Shown: in pieces, positions 51,424-59,825 of the stretch | Layout: every line of letters begins with the position of its first letter | How positions within the stretch are numbered: position 1 is the stretch's first letter | Assembly: GCA_948470755.1 (NCBI GenBank) | Contig: CAOKPU010000002.1 | Span: forward strand, 1 to 64,000 | Direction: 5' to 3' | Length of the DNA stretch: 64,000 nucleotides | Source of the DNA: an uncultured Lachnospiraceae bacterium | GTDB lineage: Bacteria > Bacillota > Clostridia > Lachnospirales > Lachnospiraceae | Made by a program: the position numbers and the translations under genes | The notes under the pieces: model-generated | Told to the model about the DNA's origin: nothing | Databases searched by the model: none | Seen by the model: only the letters and a program-made list of their open reading frames with translations

Positions 51424-52485
51424 ATGCGGATTATTCAGGTGTTGAAAGTGCTTGCGTTCGGCGATGCGATAGGGAATCATGTGGTTGCCTTGCAAAAAGC
51501 CTTTCAGGAGAAGGGGATCAGGACGAAAACATATGCGGAAGTCATTGATTCCAGACTGCCGGAAGGGACGGCGGAAGACTACCGGCTGTATGAGGAAAAG
51601 GACGGGGATATTATTTTATACCATTTGTCCACGGGAACCGAATTGAACCGGAAAATAACGGAACACAAATGTAAGATCATTATTAATTATCATAATATTA
51701 CGCCGCCCCAATATTTTGCGGAGTATAACAGGCAGGGAGAGATGAACTGCAGGACGGGGCTGGCGGATGCGGCGTATCTTGCGGATAAAGTGTGCGCCTG
51801 CATTGCGGATTCCCAGTATAATAAAGAAGATCTGATGCGTATGGGGTATCGGTGCGATATTACGGTTATCCCCATCCTGATTGCTTTTGACGATTATAAA
51901 AAGAAGCCTGATGAGGCGATAGGGAATAAATACAAAGACGGATGGACGAATATTCTGTTTGTGGGAAGAGTGGTCCCTAATAAGGCGCAGCATGATGTGA
52001 TCAATGCATTCCATCATTACAAAAAGTATTACAATCCTAGATCCAGGCTGATTTTAACCGGTACATGGGGCGGGATGGAAAGATATCAGGCGCAGTTGGT
52101 GGAATATGCAGGGAAATTAGGGGTAGAGGATGTGATTTATCCGGGACATATCAAATTCCAGGAGATTTTGGCCTATTACCGTTGCGCGGATCTATTCTTA
52201 TGCCAGAGTGAACACGAGGGCTTTGGGGTCCCTTTGGTGGAAGCTATGATTTTTGGGGTTCCCGTTATTGCTTACGACAGCAGTGCGGTAGGAGAGACCT
52301 TGGGAGGCGCAGGGCTGCTGCTTCCGACAAAAGATCCGCTGGAGACGGCGGCGGCGATGAACAGGGTCGTTACCGACAAGGGACTTGGAAGGAAAATGGC
52401 GGAAAACGGGCGGGAAAGATTAAAGGATTTTGATAACCAGGTAACTGCGGAAAGATTTATAGAATATATCAGGAGCAAGGGATAA
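51424..52485 (+). CDS. Family 4 glycosyltransferase
   Basis: This 353-residue GT-B enzyme begins MRIIQVLKVLAFGDAIGNHV and has NYHNITPPQYFAEYN, ILFVGRVVPNKAQHDVINAF and the EX7E region CQSEHEGFGVPLVEAMIFG. The ATG at 51424 has GGGAGAAAG upstream; ATG 51409 would add five residues. Its stop is immediately followed by the ATG of the GT-C gene, so the two are coupled. Donor unknown. Confidence 0.88.
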   Translation: MRIIQVLKVLAFGDAIGNHVVALQKAFQEKGIRTKTYAEVIDSRLPEGTAEDYRLYEEKDGDIILYHLSTGTELNRKITEHKCKIIINYHNITPPQYFAEYNRQGEMNCRTGLADAAYLADKVCACIADSQYNKEDLMRMGYRCDITVIPILIAFDDYKKKPDEAIGNKYKDGWTNILFVGRVVPNKAQHDVINAFHHYKKYYNPRSRLILTGTWGGMERYQAQLVEYAGKLGVEDVIYPGHIKFQEILAYYRCADLFLCQSEHEGFGVPLVEAMIFGVPVIAYDSSAVGETLGGAGLLLPTKDPLETAAAMNRVVTDKGLGRKMAENGRERLKDFDNQVTAERFIEYIRSKG

Positions 52486-54936
52486 ATGGATGGGGTGCTT
52501 TTAGGCGCAGGGATCGTACTGAATTTCTGGATATGCCTGCTTTTCTTAAAAGAGACGGACGGGATAAAATGCGGCGTGCTTTCCGTATTTCTTTATTTTT
52601 GTTATTATGCGGTCATCGGCGGCATACTGTTCGGCCTGGAAGCATTCGGCATAAAAAGAACGTTGCTTCTTATCGTGTTGGCGGAAATGGCGGCATTGCT
52701 GCCTTTGTGGAAGAGAAAAAGAAGGTTTCAGCAGGAATGGCCGGTGCGCCGGTATATATTCCCTATAGCCCTGACGCTTTGTACGCTGCCTTTCGTATGG
52801 AATAAATTTGGCTTTTACGGAATGGGGCAGGATGAGGGCGTATATCAGACGCAGGCGATTGCTTTTATGAACCGCCATTATGAAAACCAAAAAGATTTTC
52901 AGGAATATGAGCTGCTTGATGAGGAGGGGAAAAAGGGATTCCGGCAGTTTGTGGATTCCCAGCTTGTGGGATATTACATATACGATGAGACGCTCCCTTC
53001 TTTATCTGCGGAAGGGAAAGCCAGCGATGTTTCCGGGTTTTACCACGGGATCCCGACTTTTTCCGCAATGCTGGCGTTATGGGGGAATCTGTTTGGGATG
53101 AGGCATATGGCAGGGATACAGACGGTTTTCTATATTTGCAGCCTGTTCCTGCTTTTTTTTACATGCGGGAATCTACGGCTAAGGGAGCCGGTAAAGTATG
53201 CGGTTGGAATCATATACGCCTTTTCTCCCATCATGTTATGGGTATCCAAGTCTTCTTTGACGGAAATGTTTTTAGCCTGTTTGATGATCGGTTTCTTATA
53301 TTTTATGACAGGGAGCGGGGACGGAACGGGAATTTTCTGCGCCGCTTTGACGGTTGCGGCATTTTCTTTTTACCATCTGACCATATATACGATCCTTCCC
53401 ATCGTCATCCTGATCTTCTGGGGGATGTTCCTTTATAGTAAAAAGGACGGCTACATCTATGCATCGGCCACGGTTTTGCTGACCTTTATGATATCTATGG
53501 TGATTGTCTCAAAAATAGCGGCCACTTATAGCTTTGTATATAACTTTTCCCCGTTATATCGGTTCACCCGCCTGATCCGGCGGGAAACCGTACTGCCTTT
53601 TCTGTTAGGGGGGTCGGCGGCAGGGATCCTGTTAAGCTTTCTTCTTCTTGCTGCAGGCAGGAAAGGTTTGCCGCACTTTCCCCGAAAAGGATGGATGGGG
53701 AAATCCTGCGTCCGGCTTGGGATACTTGTATTTGTTGTACTTCAGTTGTGCATTGCGGGCAGGCTGGCGGGACATGGGTATGATACGCTGCAGGATGCGG
53801 TGCGGCATTTGTCGATAACAGCCTTTGCCATGTATGGCGGCGGTGTATTAATGATATTGGCAGCAGCCTATATTTTTTGGAAACCTTCCTTATGCTGGCA
53901 AAGCACCGGGACAATGATCGTTACAGGGATGAGCGCCTATTGCATCCTGTTTTATACTTGTTTTTTGCGCAAGGATATTTTGTATCATTATTATTATGGC
54001 CGTTATCTGGCGCCATTTATCTGTATAGCGGCGCTGATGACCGGGATAGCGGTGAATGAGTGGAAGACAGCGGCAGGGAGGGCGGCGGCCTGGATCATGA
54101 CGGCTGCTTATATGGCGGTTTGTATGCCGTATGATTTCGTATTGGCAAAGAATGATGATGATACGAGGATGCAGTGGGATATTTTGGAGGATGTGGCGGC
54201 TGTCATACCAAAGGACGCTATTGTTTATATGGATCCGGATATGGGGATGATATCTTATCTTCCCTTAAGGGAACTGACGGGTGCGCTTATCTTTCCTGCA
54301 GGAAGCCAGGAACTTTTCAAAATAACCGAGGAGAAGAGGGAGGATGATCGGGATATTTATTATATTTCCGAGCTGTACCAATATCTTCCCATGTGCGATA
54401 TCGTTTATGCGGATTGGTACGAAACGAGCGAGAACGAAAACGAGTACAATGGAAAGCTGCTGCCCCTGCCGTTAAAGATGAGTAAGGAAAACAGGAACAT
54501 TGCCGTATATAAAGTGCAAAGAGAACAGTATGCATACGAGATGGCTGACCGGGATATGGCAATAAGCGGTTATTACGGCTTAGAGTCGGATTTTCGATGG
54601 AGCGACCCACAGGAAAACAGGATGCGGTGCATATTGGATAAAAAGAGCTATACTGTCAGGGTGGCGCAGGGGGCCGTTCTGCCGTTGGAGGCTCTTGGAA
54701 AGGAAGAATACGAAGTAAGGCTGCAGGTCAATGGGGAATATGCAGATTCCTGTACGATTACAAAAGAATCCCCGGATGACGATTTGCTCTTTACCGTACC
54801 GGAAGGACTTGTGAAAGAAGGGGTCAACGAAATTTCTTTCCTCTGCGCGGCATGGAGCCCGCAGGATTTTGGCTCGCCGGACGAAAGGAAGCTGGGGATT
54901 GCAGTGAAACAGGTGTTATTCGAGCAGGATCCATAG
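52486..54936 (+). CDS. GT-C-like membrane glycosyltransferase with an outer beta domain
   Basis: This 816-residue protein has about twelve membrane segments (1-560). An early outer loop carries GMGQDEGVYQTQAIAFMNRH, the acidic DE pair expected of a GT-C active site. A soluble outward part (about 560-816) follows, ending in a beta-sandwich (AISGYYGLESDFRWSD to the end) resembling carbohydrate-binding modules attached to other wall GT-C enzymes. It begins at the base after the upstream GT4 stop. It would decorate polymer on the outer face using a polyprenyl-phosphate sugar. No GtrB-like gene is adjacent, so its donor would come from 22209, 27647 or elsewhere. Confidence 0.78.
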   Translation: MDGVLLGAGIVLNFWICLLFLKETDGIKCGVLSVFLYFCYYAVIGGILFGLEAFGIKRTLLLIVLAEMAALLPLWKRKRRFQQEWPVRRYIFPIALTLCTLPFVWNKFGFYGMGQDEGVYQTQAIAFMNRHYENQKDFQEYELLDEEGKKGFRQFVDSQLVGYYIYDETLPSLSAEGKASDVSGFYHGIPTFSAMLALWGNLFGMRHMAGIQTVFYICSLFLLFFTCGNLRLREPVKYAVGIIYAFSPIMLWVSKSSLTEMFLACLMIGFLYFMTGSGDGTGIFCAALTVAAFSFYHLTIYTILPIVILIFWGMFLYSKKDGYIYASATVLLTFMISMVIVSKIAATYSFVYNFSPLYRFTRLIRRETVLPFLLGGSAAGILLSFLLLAAGRKGLPHFPRKGWMGKSCVRLGILVFVVLQLCIAGRLAGHGYDTLQDAVRHLSITAFAMYGGGVLMILAAAYIFWKPSLCWQSTGTMIVTGMSAYCILFYTCFLRKDILYHYYYGRYLAPFICIAALMTGIAVNEWKTAAGRAAAWIMTAAYMAVCMPYDFVLAKNDDDTRMQWDILEDVAAVIPKDAIVYMDPDMGMISYLPLRELTGALIFPAGSQELFKITEEKREDDRDIYYISELYQYLPMCDIVYADWYETSENENEYNGKLLPLPLKMSKENRNIAVYKVQREQYAYEMADRDMAISGYYGLESDFRWSDPQENRMRCILDKKSYTVRVAQGAVLPLEALGKEEYEVRLQVNGEYADSCTITKESPDDDLLFTVPEGLVKEGVNEISFLCAAWSPQDFGSPDERKLGIAVKQVLFEQDP

Positions 54937-55005
54937 GCTGGGTCATTTGATGTCCGGATCATAAAAAGGAATAAATTGGAACCCACAAGATTCAGAATTC
55001 AGATG

Positions 55006-55033
55006 TTGACAATATACTATATATAGATATAAA
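55006..55033 (+). promoter_or_regulatory. Strong promoter of the third DUF4214 group
   Basis: Perfect TTGACA (55006-55011), a 16-bp spacer and TATAAA (55028-55033) lie 53 bp before the next ATG, in an AT-rich gap following the second glycan block. Confidence 0.82.
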
Positions 55034-55046
55034 ATGTATTTGAAAG

Positions 55047-55058
55047 TTTTGTCGAAAA
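55047..55058 (+). promoter_or_regulatory. Possible Spo0A (0A) box
   Basis: TTTTGTCGAAAA contains the core 0A box TGTCGAA with flanking A/T as preferred by Spo0A. It lies just downstream of the expected transcription start, where binding would block transcription. The seven-base core also occurs by chance inside genes in this window, so only the position makes it interesting. Confidence 0.35.
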
Positions 55059-55086
55059 TGGGTCAGTCATAGATTTAGGAGGAAGT

Positions 55087-56700
55087 ATGAGGAAAGCAGG
55101 AAGATTATTATTTGTATGGGTATTGATTGCGGCAATGATTCTGCCTATGACGGTAGGGGCGGCGGAAGCATCTTCGGATGTGGAAGCGGGCGGTGAAGTG
55201 GAACGGAATGAAATAGGCGATATTGAATTGCCGGATAATATAATAGAAGATACGGACGGGATGGAAGAAGACAATCAGGGGCAGGAGGACGAAGGGGAGC
55301 CATCGGAGGATGGAACGGATATACCGGAGGAAGATGTGCCGTCCGATGGGCCGGAAGACGTGCCATCCAATGAGCCGGAAGATACGATCCGCGATACGGA
55401 AGGGGATGTATCTGCCGATATCATACAGGAAACGGAAGATATGGATATCGACTTGGAAGCGATGGAAGAAGAGGGGCGCATCCTGACAGAAGAAGAGGAA
55501 GAGACGGACGAAATCATATATAAAAGCCCGAATGAAGGATTGGAAGATTTCGGTGAACTGACCCTGGTGGACGTACGGATGATAGAAGACGAGAACCTGG
55601 TCGCAGGGGCGGGGGAGCATGGGCAGATCATGCTGGATCCCGGCCTGGTGAAGGGCAATAAGACTTTTTCCAATAATACTAAGATTAAGATTAAATTTAT
55701 CTTAGTCTGCTATGGCAATGAACTGGATGAATGGCGTATCACGATTTTCAGGGGGAAATCCCTGAAAGTAAAGGATGCCCTAACGAGAAAAATCGGAACC
55801 TTCGGAAAAACAGTAGGAACGATAGAGCTTACTTTTGAATGGGATACTACGGATTTAAAGAAATATGCGGAAGGTACGTATACCCTGCAGTATCTTTCTG
55901 TTTATAACAATGGAAAGAAGGATGTGATAACCGAACACACGGAGACGTTGAAACTGGAAGATTATAAGACGGTGGCTACAAGGAATTTTGTGAAACGTCT
56001 TTATACGAAGGTGTTTAACCGTCCGGCGGATACCGCGGGCCTGAACGATTGGACCGATAAGCTGGTAAAAGGGAAGGTGACCGGCGGGGAAGCCGTACGA
56101 GGATTTATCCAAAGCAAGGAATTTGCAAACAGGAACGTAAGCGATAGTGAATATGTGGATATCCTCTATCGTACATTGTTCGACAGGGAGCCGGACCCGT
56201 CAGGGAAGCAGAACTGGATGGACGCGTTGAATACAGGCATGAGCCGCACTTTTGTATTAAAAGGATTTATCGACGGAGTGGAATTTGACGCTCTCTGCAA
56301 AGGATACGGTATTAAAAGGGGAACCATTGATGTAGTGGAAAACAGGGACAAGAACCGGGGCGCGACTGCTTTTGTATGGAGGTTCTATCAGGTTGCTTTG
56401 GGAAGGACTCCCGATATAGCGGGCCTGAACGATTGGACAGGCCGGCTGGTGAGCAAGAAGGCTACTCCGGAAGATGTCGGCAAAGGATTCATTTTCTCGC
56501 CGGAAGTCAGAAATAAAAAGTTAAGCAATACGGAATATGTAAAGCTTCTTTACAGGACTTTCCTTGGAAGGGAATTTGATGAAGTGGGATTAAACGACTG
56601 GGTAAAACGGCTGGATAGCGGCACAAGTAGGGAAGATGTTTTCTACGGGTTTTCAAAAAGCGCTGAATTTGGGGGGATTGTAGCATCTTTTGGACTATAG
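55087..56700 (+). CDS. Secreted DUF4214 protein of unknown type
   Basis: This 537-residue protein has a signal peptide (1-24, ending TVGAAEA), an acidic linker (about 25-155) with short repeats such as VPSDGPED, an unassigned beta-rich domain (about 155-295, IKIKFILVCYGNELDEWRIT and GTIELTFEWDTTDLKK) and a C-terminal DUF4214 module (about 300-537) ending SFGL. The middle domain resembles bacterial Ig-like or cohesin-like folds, but I cannot assign it. AGGAGG precedes the ATG. It has its own promoter at 55006 and a possible 0A box. No catalytic residues are seen, suggesting a structural or binding role. Confidence 0.87.
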   Translation: MRKAGRLLFVWVLIAAMILPMTVGAAEASSDVEAGGEVERNEIGDIELPDNIIEDTDGMEEDNQGQEDEGEPSEDGTDIPEEDVPSDGPEDVPSNEPEDTIRDTEGDVSADIIQETEDMDIDLEAMEEEGRILTEEEEETDEIIYKSPNEGLEDFGELTLVDVRMIEDENLVAGAGEHGQIMLDPGLVKGNKTFSNNTKIKIKFILVCYGNELDEWRITIFRGKSLKVKDALTRKIGTFGKTVGTIELTFEWDTTDLKKYAEGTYTLQYLSVYNNGKKDVITEHTETLKLEDYKTVATRNFVKRLYTKVFNRPADTAGLNDWTDKLVKGKVTGGEAVRGFIQSKEFANRNVSDSEYVDILYRTLFDREPDPSGKQNWMDALNTGMSRTFVLKGFIDGVEFDALCKGYGIKRGTIDVVENRDKNRGATAFVWRFYQVALGRTPDIAGLNDWTGRLVSKKATPEDVGKGFIFSPEVRNKKLSNTEYVKLLYRTFLGREFDEVGLNDWVKRLDSGTSREDVFYGFSKSAEFGGIVASFGL

Positions 56701-56960
56701 TTTATTCCCGCAGGCAATGAGGAAAATAGCCATGTTTGCATGGATATTTGACGAATGCCGCGAGGGTATGATATAGGGAGTGGTTCGGCAGGATCATTCC
56801 CTATGTTATTCTATCATAGGATTCGGGTGTCAAAAGGCCCATCCGGCATCCCCGTCCGGCAGATGGCACAAAAGATTGGTGTGTACTCTGTTGCACGATA
56901 TCCTGTAATAGAAAAACCCTCTGGGATATGATAAATCTATATGAAACAGAAAAGGAAATA
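56701..56960 (+). other. Gap without a gene: inverted repeats and the 25-bp motif
   Basis: These 260 bp hold ATAGGGA (56773-56779) pairing with TCCCTAT (56798-56804) across 18 bases, with outer TATGATA/TATCATA arms, but no T run for a convincing terminator. At 56811-56835 lies the 25-bp motif also found, inverted, at 33179-33203. No open frame or promoter is convincing. The B4 and A7 repeats follow and fill the remaining distance to 57251. Confidence 0.55.
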
Positions 56961-57095
56961 GATTGAAAAATCAGCTTGATAGCTGATTTTATCAATCGGC
57001 TATTTGTGCCGGAGCATCACAAATAGCCCCGATGGCAGACGCAAATCTGATATTTGCGTCGCCCCGTCGCGTAAACGCTCCGGAATGGGGATTAG
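56961..57095 (+). repeat. B-type intergenic repeat, copy B4
   Basis: This is a full B unit identical in layout to B3: AATCAGC/GCTGATT, GGCTATTTGTG/CACAAATAGCC, GACGCAAAT/ATTTGCGTC, then GCGTAAACGC and ATGGGGATTAG. Here B precedes A, the reverse of the order at 17174 and 24604. Confidence 0.92.
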
Positions 57096-57249
57096 CGTGA
57101 GAAGAACTTCTAATCACTCGCAGCAGAGGCTGCTTCGCGAAGAAGTTCTAAGTCAGCCAAGCTGACTTTTCTCACGCAGGAGAATGCCTAAAATGCGGCA
57201 TTCTCCGCACATATTTGAGATTCCGCGAAGCGGAATCATGGAGGGTTAG
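57096..57249 (+). repeat. A-type intergenic repeat, copy A7
   Basis: This is a full A unit with outer arms GCGTGAG/CTCACGC, inner hairpin GCAGC-AGAG-GCTGC, extra hairpin GTCAGC-CAA-GCTGAC (57152-57166), GAGAATGCC/GGCATTCTC, closing GATTCCGC/GCGGAATC and ATGGAGGGTTAG. Its GGAGGG is the ribosome site for ATG 57251. Confidence 0.92.
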
Positions 57250-57250
57250 T

Positions 57251-59800
57251 ATGAAGAAAAGAAGGATAATGGCATTATTATTGGCATCTGCCCTTGTGTT
57301 TTCAGGAAGTATGGGCGGCGCTGAAGTAAAGGCTGCCGGGATGGATATGGCGCAGGAAAGGGAAGCCGTACCGACAGAGGAAAATAGTAAAGAACCGGGA
57401 ACGGATAAGGAAGAAAGCAGTCCCGGGGCAGAAGGGGATGTTGAGGATGTGATAGGGGATAACGACATCCACGGCATTGAAAATACAGACAACTGGATAG
57501 AGGATGAGACGGAAGATAATATAGAAAACGATACGGATGACGATTCGGGGAATGATGCCGAAGATAATACGGTGGACGATATAGAAGGCGATGCCGAAGA
57601 CAATATGGAAAATGATGCGGATAACGGTATGGAAGACGGCGGGGAAGAAGGTGAAGGAGCCGGCGATATACTGAATGAGGAGATCATCGGCAGCTTAGGA
57701 GACGGGGAGATACCGGAAGGGACCGTGGAGAAGAACCTGGAAGAGGGGGAATTGCTGTTAAACGAAGAGAATATAGTGACCATGGATTCTTCCGATGAAG
57801 TAAGGCTCCTGCTGGAAAAGGCAAAAGCGGCATTACAGGATCTATTAGGCCGGAAAACAGTGGCGGCTTTGGTTTATCTGGCCGAGGAAGTGGATATTTA
57901 CGCCCGTCCGGGGAAGGAAGCGGTTGCATCGCTTCCCAGCGGCCATCAGGTATTTATCCTGGATGTGGAGGTTGCTGAGGGCAGTATCTGGTATTTGATC
58001 CGTACAGGGATAAATGATACGGAAATGACCGGCTATATATCGATAGAAAACCTTGCATATTCCGATGAAGACTTTTTGGCATGGGAGAAAGAGTATCTGA
58101 CAGAAATCTGTCAATATATTGCCGGAGATGGGCGGATTCTGGCAAAGGCGGTGTCAGATGCGGATATCAGGCAGTTCCCGTCTTCTTATCAGAACTTTCT
58201 GGCCTATTTGAGGAGTTCCCATCCGAATTGGATCTTTGTTAAAATGAATACCAATCTGGATTGGGATACGGTGATTGAAAACGAAATGGTGGATGGGAGG
58301 AATCTTGTGCCGGCATCTTCGCCGGAGGCCTGGAAGATCGGCAAATATGATAATAGCTGGAGCAAGGCTTCTGAAGGCGTCGTGAAATATTTTATGGATC
58401 CGAGGAACGCTATGACGGAAGAGGGCATATTCCAGTTTGAGCAGTTGACATATAACGCGTCTTACCATAAAGCGTCCGCGGTCCAGATGATATTGGACAA
58501 TTCTTTTATGGCGGGGAATATTCCGGGAACCGGGACTTCTTATGCGTCGGCTTTCTGGCAGATCGGAAGCGAGTTAGGAGTCAGCCCCTTCCATTTAGCC
58601 TGCAGGGTATATCAGGAGCAGGGGAGCGCGGGGACTTCGCCCCTGATTTCGGGGACTTACCCGGGATATGAGGGATATTATAATTATTATAATATCGGTG
58701 CGTCAGGGACTACGAATGAGCAGATTTATAAAAATGGCCTGGAAAAGGCAAAGGCCATGGGCTGGAACAGCAGAATGGCATCGCTGCGGGGAGGCGCGGA
58801 AGTGCTTTCCAAAAATTACATCCTGAAAGGGCAGGATACTTTATATTTACAGAAATTCGATGTGGAAAGCAGCTATAACGGATTATATTGGCATCAATAT
58901 ATGCAGAATATCAAGGCGCCTTCCAGCGAGGCAAAAAATGTCCGTAAGGCCTATGCCAATGCAGGATCTTTGGAGAACTGTTTTGTATTCAAGATTCCGG
59001 TATATAACAATATGCCCTCTGCCGTATGTCCGGACCCGGCAACCGGCCAGGGCAACTCCGTGGTGGATATGGAAGGGATCGAGGCGTTTGTAAAACGGCT
59101 GTATACCAAGGCGTTGGGAAGGGATGCGGATCCGGAAGGGCTGGAAGATTGGTCGAGACTTTTGGCAGATGGGGAAAGGACGGGCGCAGAAGCGGCAAGA
59201 GGCTTTATTTTCAGCAAAGAATTTATACAGAAAGATTTGGATGACAGCCAGTATGTGGAAGTCCTTTATCAGACGTTTATGGATCGTGCGTCGGATGAAA
59301 GCGGTAAAAATTATTGGTTAAAGGCTATGGAAGCCGGAGTGTCGAGGGCAGGCGTGTTTAAAGGGTTTGCGGAATCCATGGAATTTGAGCGGATATGCGT
59401 AAAATATGGGATTATCAGAGGCAATATTGATGGTTTACCGGCAAATGACCAGAATCCGGGCCTGACCATGTTTGTCTCCAGAATGTATACAAAAGCGTTA
59501 GGAAGAAACTTTGACCGGGCAGGGCTGGAAGATTGGTGCGGCCGTCTGCTGCGGGGATCTGCCACTCCGGAATCGGTAGCAAAAGGTTTTATTTTCTCAA
59601 GAGAGATGTTAAATAAAAACCTTTCGGACGAAGAATATGTGAAGGTGCTTTATCGTGTATTCATGGACAGGGAATACGATAAAGCCGGATTAGAGGACTG
59701 GGTAGGCAGGCTGAAAAGAGGGGTTTCCCGGGAAAAAGTGCTGGAAGGTTTTTCCGGGTCTGAGGAATTCGATGGGATTGTCAAATCCTTTGGATTATAA
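57251..59800 (+). CDS. Secreted glucosaminidase-type wall hydrolase with a DUF4214 module
   Basis: This is an 849-residue protein. After a signal peptide (1-31, ending EVKAAG) comes a very acidic linker (about 32-150), an SH3-like domain (about 206-275, YLAEEVDIYARPGKEAVASL) and a glucosaminidase domain of the GH73/LytD type (about 360-590) with YFMDPRNAMTEEGIFQFEQL and LACRVYQEQGSAG. The glutamates in the FQFEQL and YQEQGS stretches are catalytic candidates. The C-terminal DUF4214 module (about 612-849) ends SFGL. It would cut peptidoglycan glycan chains. The start is fixed by repeat A7, which supplies GGAGGG two codons upstream. It lies 25 bp before the protease gene. Confidence 0.88.
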   Translation: MKKRRIMALLLASALVFSGSMGGAEVKAAGMDMAQEREAVPTEENSKEPGTDKEESSPGAEGDVEDVIGDNDIHGIENTDNWIEDETEDNIENDTDDDSGNDAEDNTVDDIEGDAEDNMENDADNGMEDGGEEGEGAGDILNEEIIGSLGDGEIPEGTVEKNLEEGELLLNEENIVTMDSSDEVRLLLEKAKAALQDLLGRKTVAALVYLAEEVDIYARPGKEAVASLPSGHQVFILDVEVAEGSIWYLIRTGINDTEMTGYISIENLAYSDEDFLAWEKEYLTEICQYIAGDGRILAKAVSDADIRQFPSSYQNFLAYLRSSHPNWIFVKMNTNLDWDTVIENEMVDGRNLVPASSPEAWKIGKYDNSWSKASEGVVKYFMDPRNAMTEEGIFQFEQLTYNASYHKASAVQMILDNSFMAGNIPGTGTSYASAFWQIGSELGVSPFHLACRVYQEQGSAGTSPLISGTYPGYEGYYNYYNIGASGTTNEQIYKNGLEKAKAMGWNSRMASLRGGAEVLSKNYILKGQDTLYLQKFDVESSYNGLYWHQYMQNIKAPSSEAKNVRKAYANAGSLENCFVFKIPVYNNMPSAVCPDPATGQGNSVVDMEGIEAFVKRLYTKALGRDADPEGLEDWSRLLADGERTGAEAARGFIFSKEFIQKDLDDSQYVEVLYQTFMDRASDESGKNYWLKAMEAGVSRAGVFKGFAESMEFERICVKYGIIRGNIDGLPANDQNPGLTMFVSRMYTKALGRNFDRAGLEDWCGRLLRGSATPESVAKGFIFSREMLNKNLSDEEYVKVLYRVFMDREYDKAGLEDWVGRLKRGVSREKVLEGFSGSEEFDGIVKSFGL

Positions 59801-59825
59801 ATAAATGAGTGACAGGAGGTAGGGA

